NCBI RefSeq assembly: GCF_963668515.1
Contig: NZ_OY764864.1
Location: forward strand, 992,001 to 1,056,000
DNA: 64,000 bases
Reading direction: 5' to 3'
Source: an uncultured Ilyobacter sp.
GTDB taxonomy: Bacteria > Fusobacteriota > Fusobacteriia > Fusobacteriales > Fusobacteriaceae
Position numbers and translations under genes: made by a program. Of this stretch, positions 1 through 7,974 are shown piece by piece; positions within the stretch are counted from its first letter, which is position 1, and each line of letters starts with the position of its first letter. Under the pieces are notes generated by a model. That model made no database searches and had not been told where the DNA came from. It worked only from the letters and a program-made list of their open reading frames with translations.

Positions 1-1
1 C

Positions 2-1027
2 TTTTATCCCTCTGGAAAGAAGAGCAGGGTCAAGTCTATAGAGGCCTTCAATAAAGAACCTCAGAATAGTATTACTGCTGGATATTCTGTAGGTTTTACT
101 TTAGAAGAGCAGATATATATAACAAGAGGAGAGGTTGCGGTAAAAGCAGGAGCTCTCAATCCAAAGGTTACTACAAGAATAAGAACAAACCTGTTTTGGC
201 TGGGAAGGGCGCCTCTGGAAAAAGGAAAAACTTATTTTTTGAAAATCGGAAACGCAAAGGTAAAAGTAGAAGTGGAAGAGATAAAAAGAATAATAGACGC
301 TTCTACTCTCACCAATGTTTCTAAGGAGCATATTGAAAGGAATGACGTGGCTGAATGTATACTTAAAACACAAAGGCCCATAGCCTTTGATGAAAATAGG
401 GACCTTCAAAATACAAGCAGATTCGTAATTGTAGATGATTATGACATTGCAGGAGGAGGAATCATTGATGAGGCTTTAGAAGACAGGCAAAGTAAGGCGA
501 GAGATCAGGTAATTCTGAGAAACTATAATTGGGAAAAAGGTATGGTAACAGCCAGAGAGAGATCAGAAAGATATAATCATAAGGCCAAGCTGATTCTTGT
601 GACAGGGCAAAAGGGTACAGGAAGAAGGGATATCGGAAGAGGAGTGGAAAAATATCTGTTAGATACAGGTAAAAAAGCTTATTATCTCGGAGTGGAAAAT
701 CTCATCTACGGTATTGATGCAGATATCAAGGACCTTAGAAAAGAGGAGAATAGAGAGGAATTCATAAGGAGATTTGGAGAGATAGCCCACATACTAGTGG
801 ACACTGGAAATATTCTTATTACCACCATTGTAGAACTTTCTAAAGAAGATCTAGAACTCATAAAAACAATAGTAAGTCCTGAAAATATGGAGCTTATATG
901 GGTGGGGCAGCGGGTGACTACCGATGTCGATGCGGACCTTTACATACCGCATATAGAGAGTATCGAGGAGGGGATAGCAATTTTAAAAGAATATCTTGAA
1001 GAAAAAAATATAATAATAAAATTTTAA
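2..1027 (+). CDS. cysN: Sulfate adenylyltransferase large subunit (CysN-type GTPase) with degenerate APS-kinase domain, 5' truncated by the window
   Basis: The frame is open from base 2, so only the last 341 residues are present. The first part (elongation-factor-like beta-barrels, about residues 1-185 here) resembles the C-terminal two thirds of CysN, the GTPase subunit of ATP sulfurylase that activates sulfate to APS. It is followed by a domain laid out like APS kinase (CysC): hydrophobic strand, P-loop position, then the conserved region GEIAHILVDTGN. The P-loop reads GQKGTGRR (bases 605-628) where kinases have GxxGxGKS/T, so the essential Lys and Ser/Thr are both missing, and the usual LDGDN motif reads YLGVEN. 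The domain is therefore probably not a kinase. A perfect hairpin follows the stop codon. The sulfite reductase gene on the opposite strand supports a sulfur-assimilation setting. Confidence 0.85.
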   Translation, partial: FYPSGKKSRVKSIEAFNKEPQNSITAGYSVGFTLEEQIYITRGEVAVKAGALNPKVTTRIRTNLFWLGRAPLEKGKTYFLKIGNAKVKVEVEEIKRIIDASTLTNVSKEHIERNDVAECILKTQRPIAFDENRDLQNTSRFVIVDDYDIAGGGIIDEALEDRQSKARDQVILRNYNWEKGMVTARERSERYNHKAKLILVTGQKGTGRRDIGRGVEKYLLDTGKKAYYLGVENLIYGIDADIKDLRKEENREEFIRRFGEIAHILVDTGNILITTIVELSKEDLELIKTIVSPENMELIWVGQRVTTDVDADLYIPHIESIEEGIAILKEYLEEKNIIIKF

Positions 1028-1030
1028 AAT

Positions 1031-1064
1031 AACCCCATGGAGATATCTCCATGGGGTTATTTTT
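1031..1064 (+). terminator. Rho-independent terminator after cysN
   Basis: A 28-nt perfect palindrome (arms AACCCCATGGAGAT / ATCTCCATGGGGTT) follows the cysN stop by 3 bases and leads into ATTTTTG. It may also work in the opposite direction for the convergent sulfite reductase transcript. Confidence 0.85.
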
Positions 1065-1078
1065 GTATAATCTATAAA

Positions 1079-1223
1079 TTAACTCAAGTTTCTACTTAAA
1101 AATCAAAATCGCTTTTGTCACGAATTACACGAATCTTGATAATTATTGAAAATTTATAAAAGCCAAAGCTTTCTGTCTCATCTCTGTACCCAATATTTTA
1201 TTACAGGTAGTAACTTAGGTTAA
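1079..1223 (-). repeat. Short copy (E) of the TTAACC-ended intergenic repeat
   Basis: This 145-bp non-coding block starts TTAACTCAAGTTTCTAC and ends with the inverted counterpart GTAGTAACTTAGGTTAA, the same ends as four longer repeats in this window (near 10.5, 30.8, 49.0 and 57.6 kb). Its interior keeps only a scrap of their shared core (TTTGTCACGAAT followed by ACACGAAT). It sits between two convergent genes. Confidence 0.6.
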
Positions 1224-1231
1224 ATTAAGTA

Positions 1232-2848
1232 TTAATATTGGTAGTGCTGCATGTACTCTTCAAAAGATGGCGTTTTATCATTTTTCAGTTGTAGTATATA
1301 TGATTCTAATAACGAGAATACAAATTCAGGGGCCTCATCTACAGTAACAAATTTATCAGGATGAGTTTTAGACAAAGTCTGAGTTTCAGAGTCGATTCTC
1401 CCCCCTATAAAAACCTGAAGGCAGTCTGTGACCACTCCTTCTACCATTTTCTTCACTCCCATGAAGCCGAGGGGAGCGATTTGATTCACTGCACATGAAC
1501 TGCTACATCCGGAAACTCTTATTCCGTCAATAAGCTGGGTATAGAGGTCTCCCCTATACTCAGGATATTTATCAAAAAGTTCTTCAATTTTATCAGAGAT
1601 ACTCTTACCTATTATTTGTGAGTCTAAAAGTCCTATTCCACAAAGGCTGGCTCCTATACAGGTAACTGTATGGTCTCTAAATTTGAGATCTGCCGCCCCC
1701 TGCTTATGAAGATTTCTTTTCAATAAGAGGTAAAGTTCAGGTAGGAAATTTTTATGAACCAAAGGAATATAAAGATCCTGTTCAGTTGTGAGTCTTACAA
1801 AAGGGCAGCCTGTTTTTTCTAAGATATAAGCTAATTTTTTCAGGTCTTCAGAAGAAAAATTACCACCGCCTATAAATAATCTTACGGAAAAAATTTCCCG
1901 GAAAATGCTTTCTTTAAGAGCTGCTTTTTTCCAAGTTTCAAAATCTTTAGTTTGAATATTTTCATTGGAGGATTGATTGAGAGAATTGATAACATCTTCA
2001 TGATTTATTTTAGCAAAATTTTTGTATTTTTCTGGTATTTCTATTTTATTATAATATTCATAAAACAACTTTTGAAATTCTTCAAAACCTAACTGCTCTA
2101 CCAAAAATCTTAGTCTCGCCTTGGATCTATTTATTCTTTCCCCGTGATGATGAAAAAGCTCTACCATTGCAGCAGAAACTCTGATACATTCATCAGCAGG
2201 TAAAAAGTTAAAGAGGACTTTTCCAATAGCAGGGCCTCTCCCCATTCCTCCGCCAGTATAAACTAAAAACCCCTTTTCTCCATCCTTTATTTTAGCTAAA
2301 AATCCCAGATCATTGACAGCTGTGTGCCCGTAATCTTCCGCCTCTGATGAAAAAGATATTTTAAATTTTCTTCCCAGGTCAAAAGCTTTTTCAAATCCTT
2401 GCATAAACAGATCGGTTTGTATCGCATAGGGTCTTACGTCAAAAATACTCTCTTTTGATATTCCAGAAAGTGGTGAAACAAGCGGATTACGGTATGCATT
2501 TCCCCCGCCTCCCTTAAAAGGCATTCCATTTTCTGTACAACCCCTTACAACCTCATATACATTATCTGCTGGAACTCCCTGTAGTTGTATGCTGTCACGG
2601 GTAGATATATGTGCAAAAGATATATCATTCTTATCCATAATGTCTGCTATTACTCTGATCTTACTTAAGGAGAATTCTCCTCCCACCTGTCTAACCCTTG
2701 TCATAAATCTTCCATCTCTTGTGTTATATATCCCAAATTTTGCAGTTACTTTCTTTACATCAGGTATTTTCAGCTCACCTGCTGTATATTTTTCCAAAGC
2801 TTTTTTTATTTCTATATGCCCTAATTTCAAATTTTCTTCTAAGACCAT
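1232..2848 (-). CDS. Siroheme-dependent nitrite/sulfite reductase
   Basis: This 538-aa protein has the two-fold repeated architecture of ferredoxin-dependent nitrite/sulfite reductases (about 530-560 aa). The N-terminal half carries the parachute-domain region around HISTRDSIQLQGV. The C-terminal half contains the 4Fe-4S/siroheme ligands CIGASLC (C-x5-C) and CSSSC (C-x3-C). Family enzymes reduce sulfite to sulfide or nitrite to ammonia with six electrons. The neighbouring sulfate-activating gene favours sulfite, but substrate cannot be decided from sequence alone. The ATG at 2848 is chosen over an upstream in-frame ATG (2881) because a G-rich ribosome binding site, GGGGGGAAG, lies just before it. 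Confidence 0.85.
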   Translation of the reverse strand: MVLEENLKLGHIEIKKALEKYTAGELKIPDVKKVTAKFGIYNTRDGRFMTRVRQVGGEFSLSKIRVIADIMDKNDISFAHISTRDSIQLQGVPADNVYEVVRGCTENGMPFKGGGGNAYRNPLVSPLSGISKESIFDVRPYAIQTDLFMQGFEKAFDLGRKFKISFSSEAEDYGHTAVNDLGFLAKIKDGEKGFLVYTGGGMGRGPAIGKVLFNFLPADECIRVSAAMVELFHHHGERINRSKARLRFLVEQLGFEEFQKLFYEYYNKIEIPEKYKNFAKINHEDVINSLNQSSNENIQTKDFETWKKAALKESIFREIFSVRLFIGGGNFSSEDLKKLAYILEKTGCPFVRLTTEQDLYIPLVHKNFLPELYLLLKRNLHKQGAADLKFRDHTVTCIGASLCGIGLLDSQIIGKSISDKIEELFDKYPEYRGDLYTQLIDGIRVSGCSSSCAVNQIAPLGFMGVKKMVEGVVTDCLQVFIGGRIDSETQTLSKTHPDKFVTVDEAPEFVFSLLESYILQLKNDKTPSFEEYMQHYQY

Positions 2849-3078
2849 TTTCTTCCCCCCCTTGGTACAAATAGTATACATTATTATAATACGTGAATGC
2901 TAATAATTACAATAGAACTATTTTATGGAAATAATAAGCATAAACTTATGAATATTAAAAAAAATTAAAAGGAAATTAAAAATTTGTCGTATAAAAAATT
3001 GTTAGAGTTTTTCAGATAATACATTTTAAATTGTTTTTTTTGATACACATAGTACGTAATTATCTACAGGAGGAATTT

Positions 3079-3522
3079 ATGGAGAACAAAAATGAAAATT
3101 TATTATTTGACCTTTTTATATGTCAACGAAACTTTGAAAAATCTCTTAAAAATATAGTTAAGAAATTTGGGACTTCAAAAAATATTCTAGAGATTATTTT
3201 TATGACATATCTATACAAAAATCCAGGTATAACTCAATATGATCTTTGGAAAAAATTTAAAGTTGAAAAATCCCATATCAACAAAATTATAAAAAAACTT
3301 GAACTGGAAAATCTTTTAGAGTTAAGGGTAACGGTTCATGGAAGTTTGTCTAAAAAAAACATCTATCTAACTGAAAAAGGAAAAGAAATTTCAAATTTTA
3401 CACTTAAAAATATGTCATATTTAAAGAAAAATATACTAAAAAAACATCCCCTTGTGGATTTTAATAACTTTGTATCCAACGTAAACTTACTTTCTAAGTT
3501 TCCTCAAGAAGATGTTATGTAA
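3079..3522 (+). CDS. MarR-like winged-helix transcriptional regulator
   Basis: This 147-aa protein is the usual length for MarR. Residues about 35-110 form a winged helix-turn-helix (ITQYDLWKKFKVEKSHINKIIKKLELENL, then a wing and LTEKGKE). The start at 3079 follows AGGAGGA with good spacing; an upstream in-frame ATG has no ribosome binding site. A very small Cys-rich gene follows 51 bp downstream and may share the transcript. It is divergent from the sulfite reductase gene across about 230 bp of A+T-rich DNA, so control of that gene is possible but unproven. Confidence 0.7.
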   Translation: MENKNENLLFDLFICQRNFEKSLKNIVKKFGTSKNILEIIFMTYLYKNPGITQYDLWKKFKVEKSHINKIIKKLELENLLELRVTVHGSLSKKNIYLTEKGKEISNFTLKNMSYLKKNILKKHPLVDFNNFVSNVNLLSKFPQEDVM

Positions 3523-3573
3523 GTCGTCAATAACAGTAAATTTGTCCAGCGAGAAGTATAGGAGGGAAATATT

Positions 3574-3735
3574 TTGAATTATAAGATAAATATAACTAGT
3601 TGTCAGGGCTGTGAAGATTGTATTTTTAATGAATTAAAAGATATGAGAAAAGTTTTAAAAAATGGTGAACTGCTGGTAGAATCAGAAGGCATTCTATATG
3701 AAAAATGTGATGCTGTTGAAAAATTATCAGATTAA
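3574..3735 (+). CDS. 53-aa Cys-rich small protein (CxxCxxC), TTG start
   Basis: An open frame starts with TTG seven bases after a strong TAGGAGGG ribosome binding site. The product has an SCQGCEDC motif at residues 9-16 (three Cys spaced C-x2-C-x2-C) and a fourth Cys at residue 45, which suggests a metal or Fe-S site. I do not recognise the family. It lies directly behind the MarR-like gene in the same direction. Its small size and non-ATG start mean automated callers could miss it. Confidence 0.55.
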   Translation: MNYKINITSCQGCEDCIFNELKDMRKVLKNGELLVESEGILYEKCDAVEKLSD

Positions 3736-3807
3736 TCAAAAAGATTAGAGAAGGGAACTGCCAAAAGCTCCTTTCTAAGTTTATCATGTCTTTCTAATAT
3801 CATAACA

Positions 3808-3930
3808 TTATTTCCCTTCGTGTTTCGGGCAGTATATTATTTTTGACTTTTCCAGTGAATCTACACCGGAACATCTGTCACTTACGTATTTTATACAACT
3901 TTTACATTTTTTCATAAGTCCTAACTTCAT
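3808..3930 (-). CDS. 40-aa Cys-rich small protein
   Basis: The ATG at 3930 is preceded by a near-ideal AAAGGAGG. The 40-aa product carries KCKSC (C-x2-C) near residues 9-12, a Cys at 20 and a Cys at 34, then ends KHEGK. Four Cys plus a His fit a zinc ribbon or small Fe-S protein. Family unknown. It is convergent with the 53-aa Cys-rich gene, with 72 bp between the stops and no obvious terminator there. Confidence 0.5.
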   Translation of the reverse strand: MKLGLMKKCKSCIKYVSDRCSGVDSLEKSKIIYCPKHEGK

Positions 3931-4132
3931 CGACGTTCCTCCTTTGGTCTGGGTAAAATTTATTTTTTACAGTGGCAGTATATCATTTCAGAACTTAATT
4001 TTCAAATTTTTATTAAACTTTATTGTAGAAATAATTTTGAAAAAATTATTTTAAAACTTTTTTTTATTTGTGTCGGTCTAAAAACGTGTGGGTAGTACAT
4101 CTAATTATTGATGATAAGCTGGAGGTCAGAAG

Positions 4133-4534
4133 ATGTTAAATAAAATATCTAGAAAAAAAATAGATGCTCTTTATAAAAAAGAGGGGTTTGAAAATCAGTT
4201 TGAAAAAACTAAAAATACAGGCCTAGAACTGATAGTTTCGGTTCAAAAGTTTACTATGGATCCTACAAAGAAAAAACTTGAGAATATTAAAAACTATGTT
4301 GCCGATTATTGGATTTTATGCAAACAAATTCTTAGAAATGCCTCAAGGGAGGAACTAAAATATCTTGTTAAACTGAATAATAGTTTTGAAAAAACCATTA
4401 CAGACCTTGATTTAAAAGAGATCTATTCCAATATTATGGAGAAATATAAAGATGACATAGTAAAAATAACAGAGAATAAACTCAGAGATCTAAAAATTTC
4501 AATGACTGATACTTCAAAAAAAATTTACATCTAA
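4133..4534 (+). CDS. Hypothetical protein, 133 aa, highly charged and helical
   Basis: A CTGGAGGTCAGAAG ribosome binding site stands just ahead of the ATG. The product is Lys/Glu-rich with predicted helices, no signal peptide, no membrane segment and no motif I recognise. It is flanked by A+T-rich DNA with no obvious operon partner. Confidence 0.6.
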   Translation: MLNKISRKKIDALYKKEGFENQFEKTKNTGLELIVSVQKFTMDPTKKKLENIKNYVADYWILCKQILRNASREELKYLVKLNNSFEKTITDLDLKEIYSNIMEKYKDDIVKITENKLRDLKISMTDTSKKIYI

Positions 4535-4686
4535 TCATTCTTTAGGGATGTACTAAAAAATAGAAGAGAGTTATCGTTATTTCTCCCTTTTTTTATTTTT
4601 TCAAATGTTCTTATTCATCATTGAAAAAAACTAAGTATATTGTATACTGACTATAGTATGACAACCTAAGATTTTGGAGGAATAAT

Positions 4687-5003
4687 ATGACTGTATATTC
4701 AATCTTATGGTCCTTCATCACATATCCGACGTAGAAGATATAATAAAAAAGTGGTCAGAAAGTTTAAACAAAGGGGGATATCTCTGCATAGCCGACTTAG
4801 AAGAGGAAGACGGGAGTTTTCACGGAAAAGAATTCTCTGGACACAAGGGATTCAGTAAAAGAAAATTAACCGAGATTTTTAAAAAGAATAATTTTAATTT
4901 CATAACCACTTCAGAACCCCATGTTATAAAAAAAGGGAGGTCAGACGGTAAGGTCACTGAATATCCAATTTTTTTAATGATAGGCAAAAAAAAACTAAGT
5001 TAA
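4687..5003 (+). pseudogene. Truncated class I SAM-dependent methyltransferase
   Basis: Only the C-terminal half of a UbiE-like methyltransferase remains, in the frame from 4707: MVLHHISDVEDIIKKW, GGYLCIADLEEEDG and HKGFSK are the post-motif-II and motif-III regions. The SAM-binding glycine loop is absent. A good ribosome binding site (TTTTGGAGG) and ATG at 4687 start a different frame that runs into a stop within about 15 codons. The simplest reading is a deletion plus frameshift that joined the original start to the 3' half. Confidence 0.65.
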
Positions 5004-5016
5004 TATTTTAATCTGT

Positions 5017-5053
5017 AAAAAGCCTTCCCACATTAGAGATGGGAAGGCTTTTC
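5017..5053. terminator. Bidirectional terminator
   Basis: AAAAAGCCTTCCCA pairs with TGGGAAGGCTTTT across a nine-base loop, with A-rich and T-rich flanks. It sits between the truncated methyltransferase and the convergent channel gene. Confidence 0.8.
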
Positions 5054-5096
5054 ATATTCTGAATAAATAAGGATAATATAATGTTTAAGAATATTC

Positions 5097-6113
5097 TTAA
5101 TTGATTCCATTCGCTATTGCATTAAGAGATTTTATCTGATCTAAACTTCCAAGTACAAGAAGTTTATCTCCCGCATTAATCCTTGTATGTGACATGGGAT
5201 TAAATTCAGTTTTTTCTTTTTTTTCTATCCCTATTACAATTAAATTTGTTCTCTGAGGAATCATAGCTTCTTTTAGATTTTTTCCCTCTATATCGCTGTT
5301 AGTTTTTATCTCTACTGAAGCAAACTTCAAAGTTTGTAACGAACTATTGTTACTCATAATATCTAAAAAACTCAGTATATTACTCTGGGTAGCAGTAGCA
5401 AAAAGTCTACTAGCCTCTATTTCTAAAGGCGAGATGACTATATCCGCCCCTGCAGTCTTCAATTTTTTAGTGTTTCCAACCTCAATAACTCTTGTGACAA
5501 TTTTGATATTTTTACTCAGTTCTCTAGAACTTAAGGTTATAAATAAATTTTCCGCATCTGTGGCAAGAACCGATAGAATTACCTTAGCTCTTCCTATCCC
5601 CGCCATTTTAAGAGTTTCATCATCTGTGGCATCACCAATTATATAGTGGAAACAGTCTCCAAATTTTTCAACATAATGTTCTAATTCTTCGTAGGATTTT
5701 TCAATTACAACAAAATCTAATTCATTATTGATAAATTCCTCTATAATTTTTTTTCCTGTCCTTCCACATCCAACAATTATGTGATGATCTTTCATGGTGT
5801 CTATTTTTTTCCTCATTTTAACCCCCTTGAGATAATTTTTCATTTGCCCCTCTATAAAAAAAGTAGTCAGATGTCCAAGGGCGTATATAACTACAGATAT
5901 CCCTGCGAGTATGAGAAGACAGGTAAAAATTTTTCCCTGATTTGTCAGGGGTTCAACTTCCCCAAATCCAACAGTAGATAAAGTTATAAATGTCATGTAT
6001 AGTGAATTTATGAAACTGTATTCTTCAATATAATAATATCCCAAAATTCCCAACATAAATATTATTACTAGTATCCACATTGCAATAATAACCTTTTTAA
6101 TTTGACTCTGCAT
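5097..6113 (-). CDS. Potassium channel with RCK (TrkA-N/TrkA-C) domains
   Basis: This 338-aa protein has a two-TM pore module (about residues 8-90) with the selectivity filter TVGFGE (47-52). A cytoplasmic RCK domain follows with a Rossmann loop, GCGRTG (115-120), then a TrkA-C domain in the last 80 residues. This is the MthK/Kch-like layout of ligand-gated K+ channels. The ATG at 6113 is preferred because AAGGAG lies five bases ahead; the longer frame starting at 6140 has no such site. Gating ligand unknown. Confidence 0.85.
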   Translation of the reverse strand: MQSQIKKVIIAMWILVIIFMLGILGYYYIEEYSFINSLYMTFITLSTVGFGEVEPLTNQGKIFTCLLILAGISVVIYALGHLTTFFIEGQMKNYLKGVKMRKKIDTMKDHHIIVGCGRTGKKIIEEFINNELDFVVIEKSYEELEHYVEKFGDCFHYIIGDATDDETLKMAGIGRAKVILSVLATDAENLFITLSSRELSKNIKIVTRVIEVGNTKKLKTAGADIVISPLEIEASRLFATATQSNILSFLDIMSNNSSLQTLKFASVEIKTNSDIEGKNLKEAMIPQRTNLIVIGIEKKEKTEFNPMSHTRINAGDKLLVLGSLDQIKSLNAIANGIN

Positions 6114-6318
6114 ATATTCTCCTTCTAAATTATTTAGCACATTATCAATATATTAATAATAAATTCTTTACTATGATTTTTATTTTTTCCTTTTATGACT
6201 ACTATGATATGCTTTTCCCAACTAAAATACAAACTTTTTTATTTTCACTTTTTAAGAGGATTCTTATTATTAATTTTGTAAATATATAGTAAGTAAATTA
6301 TACCAGGAGGTGCACTAT

Positions 6319-6681
6319 ATGAGCAATCAGTTTCATGAGCCTTTTGAACTTCTTAGTGAAAAAACTAAAGATGTTACCAGGGCAATCAATAGTCTGAGGG
6401 AGGAACTCGAGGCTGTAGACTGGTACAATCAGCGAGCCGATATCGCAACTGATGATGAACTCAGATCGATTCTTGAGCACAACAGGAATGAAGAGATGGA
6501 GCACGCAGTAATGTTGATGGAGTGGCTCAGGAGAAATATGGATGGATGGGATGAGGAGATGCAGACTTATTTTTTCACCAATTCACCAGTTACAACTTTA
6601 GAAGAAGAAGTTGAACAATCAGATAAATCTGGAGATGCCATTTCTTTTGGAAAATCTTTGAATATAGGAAGTATGAAATAA
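6319..6681 (+). CDS. Encapsulated ferritin (EncFtn) cargo protein
   Basis: This 120-aa protein matches encapsulated ferritin-like proteins: two helices with the EELEAVDWYNQR motif (residues 28-39) and NEEMEHA (57-63). By comparison with the family, E29, E59 and H62 would be the di-iron ligands and W35 the conserved Trp. The C-terminus, SFGKSLNIGSMK, looks like an encapsulin cargo-loading peptide joined by a Gly/Ser/Asp-rich linker. It would oxidise Fe(II) inside the shell. The start at 6319 follows AGGAGG; an in-frame GTG three codons upstream is less likely. The shell gene begins 17 bp downstream. Confidence 0.92.
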   Translation: MSNQFHEPFELLSEKTKDVTRAINSLREELEAVDWYNQRADIATDDELRSILEHNRNEEMEHAVMLMEWLRRNMDGWDEEMQTYFFTNSPVTTLEEEVEQSDKSGDAISFGKSLNIGSMK

Positions 6682-6698
6682 ATTTAGGAGGGATATGG

Positions 6699-7484
6699 AT
6701 GAATGTGTTAAAAAGAGAACTCGCTCCAATTTCCAGTAAAGCTTGGTCAGAGATAGATGGAAGGGCTAGGGAAATTTTAAATTACTATCTTTCAGCTAGA
6801 AAGTTCGTAAATGTACAGGGGCCTAAGGGACTTGATTTTACATCTGTTACTGAGGGGAGGATACAAGTACATAATGACCCTATCTTAAATTACGGTATTT
6901 TTAAAGTTAAGCCCCTTGTGGAGCCGAGGGTAAGTTTTGTTCTCAGCCGTTGGGAACTTGATAACATAGAGAGGGGAGCTAAGGATATAAACTTTGATGC
7001 TTTGGATGAAGCTGTAAAAAAAGTAGCACTTTTTGAAGAAAAAGTTATTTTTCAAGGACTGCAAGAAGCAGATATAAGTGGTATTTTTGACTGTTCTTCA
7101 CATAAGGTAAAAACTTTTGGTGACTCAGATGAAGAGATACTTTCTAGCATATCACAGGGAATAATGGAATTGGAGAGATCTATAGCTCCAAAACCTTATA
7201 CACTCGTAGTTAGTGAAGACTACTGGTGCAAATTAAGTTGGATGGGTAAAAGATTCCCACTGCTAGATCAGATAAAATCTTTGATAGGAGGAGAGGTAAT
7301 AGTCAGCAGAAGTATAGAGGGTGCTGTTTTATTACCTTTTGATAATGAAAATATAGAATTTTCTGTAGGGGAAGATTTTTCCATAGGTTATCAAGAGCAT
7401 TCTGAAAGTGAAGTTAAATTATTTATCACTGAGACATTTACTTTTAGGATATTAGACGAAAGCTTTATAGTGCTGTTTAAATAA
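6699..7484 (+). CDS. Encapsulin nanocompartment shell protein
   Basis: This 261-aa protein has the family's typical length and the HK97-like fold signature of encapsulins: the N-terminal MNVLKRELAPISSKAWSEID, the RKFVNVQGPKG segment, and the C-terminal F.I.DESFIVLFK end. It self-assembles into an icosahedral shell that stores iron oxidised by the ferritin cargo encoded immediately upstream. A TAGGAGGG ribosome binding site lies ahead. An overlapping ATG at 6695 is in another frame and is rejected. The two genes form a compact iron-storage operon. Confidence 0.95.
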   Translation: MNVLKRELAPISSKAWSEIDGRAREILNYYLSARKFVNVQGPKGLDFTSVTEGRIQVHNDPILNYGIFKVKPLVEPRVSFVLSRWELDNIERGAKDINFDALDEAVKKVALFEEKVIFQGLQEADISGIFDCSSHKVKTFGDSDEEILSSISQGIMELERSIAPKPYTLVVSEDYWCKLSWMGKRFPLLDQIKSLIGGEVIVSRSIEGAVLLPFDNENIEFSVGEDFSIGYQEHSESEVKLFITETFTFRILDESFIVLFK

Positions 7485-7573
7485 AAAATGTTTTTGTTAA
7501 AAAAAGGAAATAAGTAGGCTTAGGGTATAAACTATACTATAGCGTTTTTTAACTAAACAAGGGAGGTATTTTT

Positions 7574-7903
7574 ATGAAAAAGGGACTAATTATTTTATTT
7601 GCTGCAGGTTTACTTGCTGCATGTACTTCAACTGAACCAATGGATGCACAGGCAGGAGCTTCACTTAACAGAGCTGATACAATTGCCAAGTATGAAGCTT
7701 TATCAACCAAGGTAGATGCTATCGCATCTAATCCAGATTCAACTCCAGAGGAGTTTGCTGCTGCACAAGCTGAAGTAAAAGAATTTATGGATTATCTAAA
7801 TTCTTACAAAGCATCTGCTACTCCAGGAGCACAAAAGTATATTGATGAATTTACAGGATCTTTAGAAAATTCCAATATCTTTAGACAAGGAAAAAATGAC
7901 TAA
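7574..7903 (+). CDS. Small Ala-rich lipoprotein
   Basis: This 109-aa product begins with a signal peptide ending in the lipobox LLAAC, so Cys17 would be lipidated. The mature part is short, Ala/Ser-rich and probably helical (STKVDAIAS, FAAAQAEVKEF), with no recognised domain. Its clean GGGAGG ribosome binding site and balanced codon use suggest good expression. Its stop codon is 14 bp from the end of an IS1182-type element, whose terminal hairpin probably serves as its terminator. Confidence 0.8.
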   Translation: MKKGLIILFAAGLLAACTSTEPMDAQAGASLNRADTIAKYEALSTKVDAIASNPDSTPEEFAAAQAEVKEFMDYLNSYKASATPGAQKYIDEFTGSLENSNIFRQGKND

Positions 7904-7917
7904 ATTTTCATGAGAAT

Positions 7918-7958
7918 GAGGGTGACCCACAAGTAGTTTTTCTACTTGGGTCACCCTC
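7918..7958. terminator. Long hairpin at the IS1182 end, terminator for the lipoprotein gene
   Basis: GAGGGTGACCC and GGTCACCCTC pair, with an inner CAAGTAG/CTACTTG stem and a TTTTT loop. A near copy stands alone at 11384-11423. Confidence 0.75.
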
Positions 7959-7974
7959 TTGATTTTTAAGAAAA

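Noticed and set aside
4687-4731. Short frame from the ATG at 4687 as a real gene
   Set aside because: It stops after about 15 codons; it is the original methyltransferase start now out of frame.
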